The notes under the pieces are model-generated. The model saw only the letters and a list, made by a program, of their open reading frames with translations. It was not told the DNA's origin and searched no databases. The translations under genes and the position numbers were made by a program. From Platerodrilus igneus (Eukaryota; Arthropoda; Insecta; Coleoptera; Lycidae), in assembly GCA_036346225.1 (NCBI GenBank), contig JARFIW010001491.1, positions 3,162,001 through 3,226,000 on the forward strand: a DNA stretch of 64,000 nucleotides, given 5' to 3'. The first letter of the stretch is position 1. Each line of letters opens with the position of its first letter. Shown here piece by piece: positions 34,121-46,440 of this stretch.

Positions 34121-34289
34121 ACAATAACGCGGACGCATTGAGCCGAATACAAATCAATGCCATAGAGACAGAGTCAGTTGCAGGTAACGTAGACGAAACC
34201 GAGAAGAGAGAAGACCCGGAAGAAATCGAAACTATACATTCAACTCAAAACGACGAACTGAAAACCGCAATTAAAATTCTAAAAAAGCC

Positions 34290-35548
34290 ATAGACACAAA
34301 ACCGAACCAATTTATAATTACGGAATTTCTAACCAATCCTGGTCCGGTAAAATACATGAAAACAGACAATAGAAAAATATATCACACTCAAATAACGAAA
34401 TATGACAAAGAGGTTCAAATAATTAAAATTTTGAAAGAATATACCTCCGAGAAAAAAACGTTTTTACTTTTACTTCACAACAAAACACCTGTACCAAAGA
34501 TTTTCAGAATTAAACATTCGATTCTTTAATAACTCAGGACCAGAGATTATCAGATGCACACGAAAACAAATTATTTTGGATGACACAGATGAAATAAACG
34601 ATGTAATTCGCAACCAACATGAGGGTAAGACAAATCATCGTGGAATAAACGAAACCCTGTAACAACTAATACGGAAATATTATTTTAAGAACGTGAAAGA
34701 ATTAACTACAGATTTTATTAATCAATGATCACCAGATCACCAGATCACCACCAAAAGCACCCTTAATGCTAACTAATACATCCGACAACATTTTCAGAAA
34801 TTACATGCAGACACGTTGTTGGTAAAAGCTCAGAACTTTTTATCAATTGTAGACGCATTCACAAAAGTAGGACAAACGATATCCATTACTCGAAAAAAGA
34901 TAGTATTGGTGTGACTCAAGGATTTTTACAGTACTTTACATTTTACGGTACACCTGAATCAATAACTTTAGATAATGGAAGTGAATTCAAAAACGAAACT
35001 ATACAGAATACCTTGGAATTTCATAAAATAAAAATCCATTTTATCACAGACAATCATCCGGAATCAAACGGATTAACTGAACGATTGCATTTGACATTAT
35101 TATAGAACAGATCAGACTTTTAAGACTAACATACAAAAAGGAACCTATTACCAATTTAATGTCATACGCCCTAATTGCTCATAACAACACAATTCATTCT
35201 TCAATTACCTTTACACCCCTCGAATTGACATTGGGATACTTAAACTCTCGCAACCCTTATGACATACACTACAATAAAGAAGTATACCAACAGTACGCCA
35301 AAAATCACAAAGAAGAATTAAAAATCTCTTATAATAATGTAAAAAATAAACTAGAGAGCGAAAAGGAAAGTATTACAAAAACTCGCAATGAAAACACTAA
35401 TATAAACAAATTCGTAGTAGGACAGGCAGTTTATGAAAAAAATTTTAAAAGTAGACGACACGAAACGGCACCTAGAAATTTATATCCGTTTAAAATCAAA
35501 AAGATTTTAGGTAAAAATGTAGCAGTAGTAGACAATGAAAAATCGTAA
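34290..35548 (+). pseudogene. Provirus integrase relic
   Basis: The zinc-binding N-terminal part is poorly preserved (about 34330-34700). The catalytic core is visible as TQGFLQYFTFYGTPESITLD (second catalytic Asp), NGSEF, and HPESNGLTERLHL with the catalytic Glu at about 35075. A stop near 35103 follows, then an open stretch (35159-35548) with HNNTIHSSITFTPLELTLGY and a C-terminal GPF/Y-like DNA-binding tail. The frame changes several times. Confidence 0.8.
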
Positions 35549-35569
35549 GAACTTAAGACATTCTGTAAT

Positions 35570-36475
35570 TTCAGATGGACACCCATCGCCTTGACATCAA
35601 ACTCCACCCAGGTAGAGCTGATGAGAAGGAAATAGTAGTAGAAGACATAAAAAGCAACCCCGGTATACTACCAGTAAAATTGGGAAAGTATGCAGAACAC
35701 ATCAGACTATTGGCCTTTGGCACAGAAATTTGAGTTAACTGAATTAAGAAAAGAATTTCGTATAATTCAAGACAATTACGACAGACTGAAAGGTATCAAT
35801 GAACACAAATTTGGAAATGATTATGCGATCGAAATGCTTAACTACAAAAATTTAATGGAAAATATCTTAAAGAACAGGCGACAAATTCAATCAATTAATA
35901 ACGACAGACCAAACCACAAGGGAGAAAAAAGGACTTATTAATGGATTAGGTAATATTATAAAAGCTATCGCCGGTAATTTAGATAATCAAGATGCTGGAC
36001 GATATGACAATGCAATACGAGAATTGATTGATAACCAGAATGATATAAAAACTGTTGTCAAAAACCAAATTTCTTTAACTCAATCAACTATAGTAAAATT
36101 TAACGGTACCCTTAGAAAATTAGTAAAGACCAGAACAGTATAACAAATAGAACATTAACTCTTGAAAGTAGCATGCAAACCACAATATTAGGGATGCAAA
36201 ATTTAATAAGTTTTAACACAATATTTAACAAACTGATAGCCACCCTCACTGTAATTCAATAGACTTTAGCTACACTAGAAAATGCTGTAACAGCTAAATT
36301 AAATACCTACATGCTAGTATTATCGAACAGCTTGATTTATTGAACGAACTATTAGGAATCAAATCATATATAACCCAGAGCAAATAGACATCGGGAAATT
36401 TTCTGATAACAAGGAAGTAGAAGCAGAATGTAGTAGCCTTAAATCCAGTTTAGACATGGCGGCCTGAGGATTCTG
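35570..36475 (+). pseudogene. Errantivirus-type envelope gene relic
   Basis: Downstream of pol, frames with heptad-like and charged helices (35690-35941) are followed, after a basic cluster and a frame change near 35930, by a Gly/Ile-rich segment and a long helical region up to about 36140. This layout matches the F-protein-like envelope of insect errantiviruses (cleavage region, fusion-peptide region, coiled coil). Stops and frameshifts divide it into at least three pieces. No signal peptide or transmembrane anchor is readable, so it cannot encode a functional product. Confidence 0.6.
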
Positions 36476-36479
36476 GGGT

Positions 36480-38090
36480 ATAAACAAAAAGAAAGTACGA
36501 AACCATGAGTGACAGAAGATATTCTGAATTTAATAGACTGCGAACAAAAAAACAGACCAAACAGGAAAACAGAGATACAAAGTATAAAATAGGAAATTAA
36601 TCGTAAATGTAAGAAAGATAACGAACAACGAATTGAGGAAAAGTATCAAAACATACAAACTAAGATGGAAATAGGAAAGACAGACGAAGCATACAAACTA
36701 ATTAGACTGAATTTAATAAAACCGTATAGCAAAAATATAGGAGCGTTGGAGGAGACATCATTACAGAAAATGTAGGGTAAGTGGATAAATGGCAAGAGTA
36801 TTCAGGGAATTTATATGCAGGATAGGAACTAGAAGCACTAGAACAGGAATTGGACATTGAAAAGAATGACTTAGAATATCACTTAGAGATGAGTTTGATA
36901 TAGCACTAAAGAGCCTAAAAAATAATAAAGTACCGGATACAGATATAATGCAAGCACAAACTAAAAGCTGCTGGTGAAGTCGTAACAAAGCGTCTCTCAC
37001 AACGTGTAAGGTATGAGACAGGTTAGATACCCAAAGATTTCAAACATATACCAAAAAAGAGAGGTGCGGGTAGTGTGAAAATTTTCGAACGATAAGTTTG
37101 ACAGCACACTTGTCAAATATATTAACTAGAATTATACAAAGACGAATGGAAAAACAAGCTGAAGAAATACTAGAAGATCAATTTGGATTTAGGAAACACG
37201 GGAGGTCGTTCTAGCTTTAAGGAAAAACAACAGAAAAAGGAAAAAATGCATATAAGGTTTGTAAAAGGGGAGAAATGTTTGAAATATTCAAAAGAAGGAA
37301 TAGGTTGTAGGAATAGGCGGGTGGAACATAGCATAGCAAAAGAACAAACACCGGTAACAGAATTAGAGCAGGTACGTAGGAAGTAAATATTAAGAAATTT
37401 TCAAGATGTTTATCGAGACCAATAAAAACTCAAATGCAGAAATAAATTTGAAATTATTGTGCCTGGATAAACAATTGATATGTTTAGATTTACAGATGAT
37501 ATAGCGATATTAGCATCTAACAAGAAAGTACTAGTATGTAAACGACGGGGAGATAAATCAAAAACTAGAATACAAATACGAAACGAGAACTTACAAGAGG
37601 TTAAGGATTTCTGCTACCTAGAAAGCCAAATAACGCAGAAGAGAAAAGCGCAAAAGATATAAAACAAAGTTAGCACAAAAACGAGCTGAATTTAACAAGA
37701 AAAAGCAACTACTGTGCGCAAGACAACAAACATGGAAACAAGGAAAAGTATGTTGAAAGCGTATGTGTGAAACACAACATTGCAAGGCTGTGCAACGTGA
37801 ACAGTAAAAGAAGCGGACAGGAAAGTTAAGAAGTTAAAAACAAAGAGGTACTAAAAATGGCAGGGAAAGAAAGAAATATGTGGAAAAAATTTGAGAGATA
37901 CAATAATAGGAACGTTCTAGACATGAGGAAATAGTGCGGAATATAATAAAAGCAGAGAAAGGAAACAAGAGAGGTAGAGGTAGAACTAACTTAGACTATT
38001 GCACAAGGAAATGAAAGATTTAGGCCGTGGGAATTTCAGAGAAATGTGTATGTTTGATTACGATAGGAAGCAATTGAGGTGCGCGCCCGA
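36480..38090 (+). pseudogene. LINE reverse transcriptase relic
   Basis: Scattered pieces in the right order: an N-terminal helical part, FRTISLTAHLSNILTRIIQR and EDQFGFRKHG (RT finger motifs, 37085-37200), FTDDIAILAS (the F-x-DD catalytic box, 37488), EVKDFCYLESQIT (37595), then a basic C-terminal tail with GNKRGRGRT (about 37955). This is the type of LINE often mis-annotated as craniofacial development protein 2-like. It is heavily decayed with many stops. A related minus-strand fragment is at 53.5-53.8 kb. Confidence 0.75.
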
Positions 38091-38109
38091 CCATTTCGAG
38101 GACAGTCTA

Positions 38110-38800
38110 CCATGTAATAATCTCTAATTTCTAGGAAGCATTCAAAATTAGTAGGGGTGGAGGCGAGCACAGCGCTAAATTTTGAGCATGTTTTAGAGGT
38201 TGATAGTTCAGAACCGCTTAATTCAAAAATATATCCAATACCTGCAGCATATAGGGAGCAAGTAAATTATGAGTTAGCAAAAATGTTGAATGATGGCATA
38301 ATTTCGAATACACATTTTCTAAACCCGTAGGTAGTTGTTAAAAAGAAAGATAGCATTCGTTTGTGTTTAGATGCGAGAAAAATTAACCAAGGGACTAAAC
38401 CACAATTTCATTGTCCACCATACATAGATGGACACACTTTTGACTAGGTTAAGTGGTAAACTAATTTTCAGTATGCTTCATTTGATAAATTTTTTCTGAT
38501 GGATTCCGTTATATAAAAATTCTAGAAGGTACACAGGATTTTCAGTGGAAGAAAAAATTTATAATTTTAAAGTGGTAGCGTATGGTTTGTCTACGTCAAG
38601 TGCAGTATTGACTAAAGCCAGGCAAAAAATTTTAGGGACATATGAACAATTTTCTAGTCAGTACGCCGATGATAATTTAATTTTCCGCGAAGTAGTTAAT
38701 AAAGTATTAAGTGAGATAAGTGACAGATTAAGGGCCCATGTTATAAAATATGTGAGAAGGATGATTGTACGAATTAAGAAGAGAGTGAGATTCAAATAAA
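38110..38800 (+). pseudogene. Ty3/gypsy reverse transcriptase relic linked to the TA-flanked LTR lineage
   Basis: RT pieces are PAAYREQVNYELAKML, VVVKKKDSIRLCLDARKINQ, RLSGKLIFSM and RRYTGFSVEEKIYNFKVVAY with YGLSTSSAV. A short region with YADDNLI ends the recognisable homology. The same region occurs on the minus strand at 59862-60010 next to another LTR of this lineage (RRYIGFSIEGKIDN), so both are internal remnants of one element family. Stops are frequent. Confidence 0.75.
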
Positions 38801-38949
38801 TTAGTTGTAAATAATAATATTAATAGATAGTAGTAGGAGAAAATAGGTGTAAATAATAGTTGTAAATAAAAGTTTAGATAGTAGGTTAGGAAGTAATTGA
38901 AGGTAAGAGTGTATTTGAACACAAATAAAAAACCAAAATTAATTTTTAT

Positions 38950-38971
38950 TTGTATTCAAATAGTGGGAATG
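38950..38971 (+). promoter_or_regulatory. Polypurine-tract-like junction before the LTR
   Basis: TTTGTATTCAAATAGTGGGA precedes the LTR start. The corresponding minus-strand sequence at 59125-59148 has the same TTTGTATTCAAATAGGGGGA. A conserved purine run next to a 3' LTR is expected for plus-strand priming. Confidence 0.5.
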
Positions 38972-40026
38972 TACTGTGATATTTAGGGGTTAAAAGGGCA
39001 TTAATTATTCATTTGGTAATTTATTCCGTGGTTCGGCATGTGAAAATAACAAACAACGTTGAGACGCGCTTTTAAAGTCAATAGTTTTAGAATTTAATTT
39101 GTTTCAAGAAATTTCAAGAAGCTAAAATGTAATTTAGCTTAATTCGTACTGATAATTACTCATATAGATAAAAAGCATGGCATTTCGTATTTAATAAGTG
39201 TAGATTGTAGGAACATTTTCTAAAAAGCTTTAGTTAATTTCAAACCGTTGTAGTTTCCAAGTAGTGTTAAATGAAAGCAAATTTGACGGTTATATTATTT
39301 GTTTAAAAGCATTTTAAACTTGTTTTGGAAGAAGCTAGTTTCCTAGTATCATTAAATTATAAACAAATGTAACCGTGTCATTTTTCCTTGTATAGGATAA
39401 ATTAGGAATGCACAAACAACCGCAAATTCCAGGGAGTTATTAGTTCCGACGTCAAGTAAAGAAATGTATAGCTTCTTAAAAACGATATGAAGCTTGAGTT
39501 GAAGTAAGTTATTGTGTCCGTTACAAACGAAGCTTGCAAACAAGGTAACAGAAAGAGGTTATTCGATAGCAAGTGTATAAGTGGAATGAAAACAAAACGT
39601 GTTAAGATAGACGTAGTTTGAACGTTAGCGTTCGTTGACTTGAGTGAATACACATGTTATTAGAGGGGGTAACAATTGTTCGTTGTACAACGAAGATTGA
39701 AAACAAAATAAGAGATAGGTGATTTTTAGCGCGTATGCAGAAGTGGGATGAAAATAGCAAATGTCAAAAGAGGCGTACTTTAAACGGTAACTTTTATCAG
39801 CTGGAGTGGATATACACACCGTTATTGGAGTGGGATGTTTGAATAAGACGGGAGTGTTGTTGTGAACTTGAAACTTGTGTTTTCGAAGAAAATCGTGTCG
39901 GTTAGAGGCAGTTGTTGGAAAACTGTGGCCGTTGGAAGTGAAGTGATTTTGAGAATTGTGTACGAATGTTTGTGTTGAAGGAAATTTGAGAAATTGTGGC
40001 AGGCTTATAGGGGTGGAGAAACTAAA

Positions 40027-40062
40027 TATAAACCGCCGGGCAAGGATAGGAGGCTCTCTTAG
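40027..40062 (+). promoter_or_regulatory. Putative LTR core promoter
   Basis: TATAAACCGCCGGG is followed by CTCTTAG 29 nt after the TATA start, as in four other LTR copies. Confidence 0.55.
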
Positions 40063-41110
40063 TTTTCAACCAGCTTACAGCTCTTATGGTTTGACAAGAG
40101 TACGCTGACGGCTCCAAGGCTAACATACTTTTACGTTTGCATAAAAGTTCAATTAATGTACGCCAATTGATGTAAGTAAAAACTGTTTGATTTTAATTTG
40201 CACGGAGTGTGCCAAGTATGCAATTTGAAATGTAGATGTCAGTATTTGGTTGGTTTGGTTGATTACCAACAATTTATGGTATTAGTAGAAAAGGTTTGGA
40301 GTTTGGATGCCCTATCAAATTGGTAGACGAGATGACTTCTTGGTGATATGGTTGCAGCTTGCAGTTGCTGTTATAGCGATCTAGATTGGGGTGTTCCTGA
40401 ATGCAGCAGTTCTCAATTCAATGGTAGCTGGCCCGTGGATAAACATAAAATCCAGGTGACTGATGCTTTTCATTGTATATGTGTGTAAATAAGTGCTTAA
40501 TGACTTGGTGAATTGGGGGCATAATTTTATGAACCAAAAGGACAAACAGGGAAAGAGGTATGGATTGAAATTTTCAAGTTGAGTTATTTTTACTGTATTT
40601 TATGTGGTAATTTATGTTAAGGAGTGATTTATAACATTTGTAGTAGTTGATTTATGTACAAGGTAAAAAGGTCTTTTTGATTATTAATGTGCAAAAATTA
40701 GCACGAAAGGTGAAGGTTTTACTATGAGCTCATATTGAACCAGGTTTAAAGTAACAATGTGGTAAAACCCTATTACTTTCTCTGATTTAATTAGAAGGAA
40801 AATTTATCTGGGGTAATTATTGATATCGAAATGTACTGTTAAGGGAATATTTTTAAATAGAGTGTATATAACTGATAATTAATGTGAGAAAGATGAGTTT
40901 AATTTTGATTTTAGCGTGTACATTCTTTCTGGTATGTTAATAAATGTAGGCTATTTACCGTCACAGCGTTTTATTGTCGAGTAGTTGGTTTTGTTTTCAG
41001 GAAGCAGCTGAGCAGCCATGGAAAACTTCTTTAAGCAGAGGTAGTAGTTAAAATAGGTGCATCACATCACCACAACAGTGAAACTTGCAGTTAGAAGCAC
41101 GTAGTATTAA

Positions 41111-41184
41111 TGTCGCTCAGAACGTGAGGCTCTAGTAGTAGCAGAAAGATCGCAGTATTAATGACGTCCAAAATGTGGCTTTAG
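41111..41184 (+). promoter_or_regulatory. Two tandem degenerate PBS-like motifs
   Basis: TGTCGCTCAGAACGTGAGGC (41111) and TGACGTCCAAAATGTGGC (41162) both follow AGTATTAA and resemble diverged tRNA-Lys complements, 51 bp apart. Confidence 0.45.
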
Positions 41185-42477
41185 GTATTTTAAGTCCGAC
41201 ATCGCAGTAATATATACATTACTGTGTGATTTGGGGGGCTGAGAGGGTGTTGTTTTTCATTTTAAAATTGATTTGGCATTCAGTATGTAAAAATACGCCA
41301 AATAACTCTTTTAAAGTAAATAGTTTATAATGTAATAATTTTTAATAAATTTCAGAAAATATAGCGTATGATATACAAGAAACATCCCGTGTATAATACG
41401 GCATTTAAATTTCAGATTTTTAAACATAAATTTAACCTTCGTATTAAATTACAGACAAGTTGGTAGGAATATTTCAAAAAGCATTTAGCTCGATTTTATC
41501 TTGTATTATTAGGGAAGATAAGACTTAAACAAAACAACAGCAATTCCAGGTACTTTAGTTACCGACGTCAATTAGTGGGGCAAAAACATATTTGACTTCT
41601 AAAAAGGACGTAAAACTTGAGTATAAGCAGAATTGGAAGGGGTTAGCGATCATTAGTTACACAAATATTGCAAACTAGGTACCAGAGAAAGGTGATTTGA
41701 GTGCGTAGGTAGAAGTGAGATGGAGATAACACGTGTTCGTTGGAGGCGTAGCTTAGATGTTAGTTGTTGTTGACTTGGGGTAACTGCCAAGGTTGTTTTG
41801 AGTATCGACTTTTAAAAATACTACAAAAACTTTAGTACATGTGCGGGTTGTTCGTTGCAAGTGGTTTTCAGGGAAGTGTTTTAAAAATTGTGTAACTAAG
41901 AGTGGCGGTTGGAAATTCTTAGAATTGTTGCAAACGTGTGTTGTGAGTGTGAGAGAGTTCCTACGCTTTTAGTCTATTAGTATACTACGACCTTAAAACT
42001 CCGATATGCTTATACGATTGCATAATCCTTTTGAACTACGATAAACGCTTTTAAGTAAAAGCAACTTGATTTTATTTTACACTTATTGTAAAAAATAATG
42101 CAATTAATATGGAGTAAATGTCGGCGCCTAATCAATTTGATTTTTATCAAAAACTACGGTTATAGAAGAAGAGGTTTGAGGTACCGCAGTAGTTTGGTTG
42201 ACGATAGAGGACCTCGTGGTAAATCTGGTTACAGCAGAAGTTGGACGAAGCAATGCGAGTTAGAGTTGTTCATGCATGCAGCAGTTCCAGGCAGCAGACT
42301 CGTTGTATACATATGTATCTCAGGTAACTGTGCTTTATTGCTGTACATGTGAAAATATGCTAATTAAGACTTTGTGGATTGGGTGTACAATTATACATTA
42401 ACTAAAAGGACAAAATAGGGGAAGTTTCTGATGGAATATTTTAATTTTGGTTATTTTTAATATTTTTGTGTGAATAA

Positions 42478-44819
42478 CACAAGCCAACAAAAATATTTTT
42501 TTTGAAAACTTTTTTCACGTTAATAGTTGATGTTTATAGATTTTTTTTTGAGCTGAATCCAAATCTGGCCTTGGTTTTTTTGTATCACGCACAGTTTTTG
42601 AGCAATCTGTTTTTTAGTGATATAGTATAAAACCACTATAGTATATAGGGAAATTAATGAAACGCTATGTTAAATCATAAGCATGGATTGTATTTACAGT
42701 AAGCTATTTAAAACAGTGACCTAATGTGCCATTATAGGTTTATATTGATATTACAGGTTTCACTTGTCAGCTGCAGTTGGTTTATACTTCCGTTCTCTTT
42801 TTTCTTTGAAGCTTCTTATGTAGCTTTTTCTTCGATGTGTTGCTTGCTGAACTTCACGGTGAAGTGACCAACAACAGTCCCCCATCATGTTGGTGTTCCA
42901 GCGGCCCTGGTAGCGTTTTTCCATCACTTTAATGTCTTGGTGAAAACGTTCGCCTTGCTCCTCGCTAACATCTCCCAAATTGTCCGGGAAGTAATCAAGG
43001 TAGCTATTCAAAAAGTGAACTTTCAGGCTCATCAAACATCCTAAATTTTTAAACTTCTTTAACATGTTAGCTACAATAGAAACATGTTCTGGATATTTTT
43101 TATTCCCCAAGAATTTTGTAACGACTTGCTTGAATGATATCCATGCTTCTTTCTCATTTACGGTCATTTTGGATTCAAAGTTAACGTCAAACATCATTTT
43201 TCTAATGTCAGGTCTGACAAAGACGCCTTCTTTTAGTTTAGCTTCTGAAAGATGTGGAAACTTTTGGCTGAGATACTTAAAACACGGTCTATCTTTAGGC
43301 AGAGCCTTAACAAACTGTTTCATGAGTCCTAATTTTATATGTAGAGGTGGTAGGAGCACGTTTCTTGGATCTACAAGGTTTTTGCGTAGAATGTTCTTCT
43401 CACCTGGGTTTAAAGACTTCCTCACAGGCCAGTTCTTTCTGCACCAATGTTGATCCCTAGCCCTACTATCCCATTCGCACAAGAAACATGGAAATTTGGT
43501 AAAACCAGCTTGCTGACCAAGGAGCATGCATGTTACTTTTAAATCACCACATATCATCCCACCATGAGCAGAATAGTCTATTTTATTCAACACTATTTCT
43601 AGATTTTCATAACTTTCATTCATATGTACAGAATGGCCAACAGGTGTAGATGCGTACATGTTACCATTGTGTAATAAAACTGCTTTTAAACTTGTTTTGG
43701 ATGAATCCATAAACAGCCTCCAGTCTTCTTTTTTGTATTCAATACCAAACTCGTTCATGAGACCAGAAATGTCTGAGCAGTACACTAAATCACCTTCTTG
43801 TTTAAAATACTTGGAAAATTGCTGCTCTCTTTCTATACACATGAATGCTGGTTCCAATGGCTAACAAGTTCTTTTCTTTCAGTCTAGAGCCAAGCAATTC
43901 AGCCTTTTCTTTAGTCAAGCCCAGATCCCTAACCAAGTCATTAAGCTCGATTTGTGTAAACAATTTAGGCTCTACATTTTCAGTAGTACAATGGAATTCT
44001 TCATCATCGTGTTCATTTGACTCGGATTGCACATCAGAAAGTACTTCAATAGAATTTAAATCATCTGGTGGTTCAGGGACCGGTAAATCTACACTGTGCC
44101 CTACTGGTCGGATGGCAGACGGAAGATTAGGATAGCTTATTAACTTCTTGTTTTTTGAGTTATGACCAGTAATATCAACACTGTAAAAATAGCAATCATC
44201 AGAATGATTTTTCGGCTCCCTCCATATCATAGGAACAGCAAATTTAAAGGTTTTTCTCTCCTTTTTTGAGCATTTTCTTAGATCTTCAACACAAACATAA
44301 CATACCTTATGTGGTGCCCAAGATTTCTCCTGATCACCAAGTTTAGTTCCAAAATATGATAGATAAACCTTTTTCACAAAGTCTGTAATGTTTCTTTGGT
44401 GTTTTTTAATCACAAACTCACCACAAATATAACAAAAACTGTCAGCAAAGTTTTTACAACCGCGATTAGACATTTTACTGAGCACACGTACTAGAAACGT
44501 TAAAGTGAGAGGTTAGGTTGACAGTAAAGAAAACACCAGCTGTTTGACCAGCAAATGTTTTTTGGCAGTGCTACCAACATCATCTACATCCATTAGACCT
44601 ACTCTTCCAATTTACTTATAAATATTATAATACTATAAATCTGTTTAAATTCTTTAAATATCGCTAAACGCAAAAATCTCGAAAAAAATGCATTTAACTA
44701 TAAGATGTGAAGAAATGATAGATGATTCAGTTTTTTAAGCATCATATTTGGATTCAGCAATCTAAAAAACATAATAAAAAGCTATATTCATTCAAAAGTT
44801 TTTTCATCGTTGGCCTGTG
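42478..44819 (-). mobile_element. DNA transposon (2.34 kb) with imperfect TIRs and apparent TAA target duplication
   Basis: The ends read CACAAGCCAAC and, inverted, CACAGGCCAAC. Similarity continues inward to GCTGAATCCAAAT at about 80 bp from each end. TAA occurs on both sides (42475-42477, 44820-44822). The tandem LTR copy at about 40600 keeps the unoccupied site. It encodes one large protein on the minus strand. Superfamily not assigned with certainty. Confidence 0.8.
42760..44485 (-). pseudogene. Transposase-like protein of the 42-44 kb element, single frame break
   Basis: The first frame (44485 to 43802, 227 residues) starts MLSKMSNRGCKNFADSFCYI and has paired cysteines (CYICGEF, then HKVCYVCVEDLRKC) suggesting a zinc-binding N-terminal domain. 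The second (43857 to 42760, 365 residues) has WRLFMDSSKTS, ICGDLKV, PCFLCEWDSRA and VSEEQGERFHQD. The Asp, Asp and Glu in these blocks are candidates for a DDE/RNase H-like triad; that is inference. The frames overlap around 43802-43857, where one small indel separates them. Together they give about 560 residues. Similar proteins are recalled as abundant uncharacterised repeats in aphids and Hydra. It is the best-preserved coding region in the window. Confidence 0.8.
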
Positions 44820-45231
44820 TAATTTATGGTATTGGAGGTATTTTATATTATGTACAAGGTAAAAGGGTCTGTTTGTATATTGGTGTGCAAATTTTAGCAC
44901 TAAGAAGTCGAGGTCTTACTATGAGCTCGTATTGAAACAGAGTTAGAGTAAGAAGTGTGTTGAAGCCCTATGACTTTTTTTTATTAATTGGATATTATAT
45001 GGTGTAAATATTGATCTCAAAATGTACTGTTAAAGGCGTATATTAAAGGAGATGTATATAATTTGTAAAGCAGGCGAGAGAGAAAGAGGAAACTAATTCA
45101 GTTTCGTGTTGTATATTCAATTTAGTTGGAGTATAAAATAAATGTTTTTTATTTCCCGTAGCAGAATTTTCCGAGTAGAAAGTTTATTTTCACGAAAGTC
45201 AGCAAAAAGCCGTGGCACATTTTATAAGCAA

Positions 45232-45256
45232 AGGTCCCAAAACGTGGAGCATCGAA
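45232..45256 (+). promoter_or_regulatory. Degenerate PBS-like motif after the tandem LTR
   Basis: AGGTCCCAAAACGTGGAGCA followed by TCGAA resembles the tRNA-Lys 3'-end complement, including the extra TCGA beyond 18 nt. Confidence 0.45.
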
Positions 45257-46330
45257 GACCGCTATTAAAATTTTTGTTTTTAATTTTTTTTAAATTCCAG
45301 ATTTTTGTTTTTAATTTTTTTTAGACTTCCCTATTTTTTCGCAACTTATCCTGTTATATTTTTCAAATCATGCCTTTCTGAGTCATTTCAATATTTTTTT
45401 AATTTAATTTGGCAGGCTAATCAATAGCATACATGTACGAAAATAGTTATTCACCTGTGACCAAAAAAATTTTTAAATTTTTTTTTTTACAAATTCCTGA
45501 TTTTTCCGCAAATTTTTTGTTATGTATTAAAAAGTATACCCTTCTGAGTTCTTTCCATAGTTTTTTAATTTAATTTGACAAGTTCCCAAAACCGTGCTGT
45601 ACCCAACATTTTTTAAACCTCCTTTATTAAGACGTACAATTACTTACTTTTGATGTAATGAAAACTTGCCTCAAAGTATCCAATCTTAACATTTTCTGTA
45701 AACAAACTACTTAATATTTTTTCTACTCCGTCGTTTTTGTTTGATAACACAATGACAAAGTTAGGGATTATGAATCATCCGACCACACTGTCGCAACATT
45801 GTAAAATTTTAGTAAACATCCTTGTACAGCAACTTCATTGCAAACTATAATAAAATTTACAGAGACTATGTTGAAAGTAAGCTCACTAAGAGTAAAACAA
45901 ATTTCAATTTATTGCCAACTTTAGAGTTAGTTTAAACGGGTTAATTGGCGTATATATTATTATAGTGATTGAGCTAGGGCAAATAATTAACAAATCATTT
46001 TTATCTTTTAAATCAGATTTGCAATTTAATCCTTTGAGAATATTCTAACACTATCGTTAATTAAGTTCTGTAAACTAATGTTTTATCTGATAAATTATTT
46101 TAAAGCCTAAATTTTTATTAAATATATTCAACTAAATTATTCTTGAATCAATATCAAAAACCGAATTTAGACAGTAGCCTATTAATTCCGTGTTACAACT
46201 TTTTATTTATAATTATACCTATTAAACTTACATAATATTAATCAAATAACAAGACAGCTGGATTGGTAAGATGTAGAACAAGTTTATAAACACTCTCCGA
46301 TCAATATAAAACGTATCAACGCTTCCAATA
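45257..46330. other. Non-coding interval
   Basis: T-rich sequence with repeated TTTTTTAATTT-like runs (45270-45560), two of which precede similar segments (TTTCTGAGT...TTTTTTAATTTAATTTG). No gene recognised upstream of the tRNA. Confidence 0.5.
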
Positions 46331-46402
46331 GCCGTGATCGTCTAGTGGTTAGGACCCTACGTTGTGGCCGTAGTAACCCAGGTTCGACTCCTGGTCACGG
46401 CA
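46331..46402 (+). tRNA. tRNA-His (GTG)
   Basis: The 72-nt gene folds as a standard cloverleaf. The acceptor GCCGTGA pairs with TCACGGC. There is a D arm with TAGTGGTTAGGA, an anticodon stem CTACG/CGTAG with loop TTGTGGC (anticodon GTG) and a T arm with GGTTCGACTCC. The A box (GTCTAGTGG) and B box (GGTTCGACTCC) are intact, and a T8 run at about 46433 can terminate Pol III. The extra G-1 of mature tRNA-His is added after transcription. The 3' trailer contains a 6-bp hairpin (CAATGT...ACATTG). It appears functional and is the only clear host gene in the window. Confidence 0.95.
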
Positions 46403-46432
46403 ATGTGCAAAAACATTGTCACGGTGGAAGCT

Positions 46433-46440
46433 TTTTTTTT
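46433..46440 (+). terminator. Pol III T-run terminator of tRNA-His
   Basis: Eight T residues lie about 30 nt past the tRNA 3' end. Confidence 0.7.

Larger units (their letters stand above)
29760..36475 (+). mobile_element. Decayed errantivirus-type (env-bearing Ty3/gypsy) provirus
   Basis: The order is gag, protease, reverse transcriptase, RNase H, integrase and env-like relic, all on the plus strand and all broken by stops and frameshifts. A 1.6 kb PLE is inserted between RT and RNase H. No matching LTR pair was found. The right end abuts a LINE relic at about 36.5 kb, suggesting loss of the 3' LTR. Confidence 0.85.
38972..41217 (+). mobile_element. LTR, first of two in tandem
   Basis: Starts TACTGTGATATTTAGGGG. 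A promoter pair lies at 40027-40062. The end region carries two degenerate PBS-like motifs (41111-41135 and 41162-41184), just before the next LTR begins at 41218. Length is about 2.2 kb. It aligns along its length with the following LTR (for example CCAGGGAGTTATTAGTTCCG versus CCAGGTACTTTAGTTACCG). Confidence 0.65.
41218..45231 (+). mobile_element. LTR, second of two in tandem, interrupted by a DNA transposon
   Basis: Starts TACTGTGTGATTTGGGGGG and is homologous to the preceding LTR on both sides of the insertion at 42478-44819. Without the insert it is about 1.7 kb. It is followed by a degenerate PBS-like motif (45232-45256). The 84-residue frame at 42098-42352 is not recognised and has no counterpart in the first LTR. 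Confidence 0.6.

Noticed and set aside
41002..41039. Small exon-like stretch (TTTTGTTTTCAG before it, GTAGTA after it)
   Set aside because: It lies inside an LTR and has no supporting coding partner; splice-like signals of this length are common by chance.
43064..44135. Plus-strand frames opposite the 42-44 kb transposase
   Set aside because: They are antisense shadows; the family protein motifs are on the minus strand.
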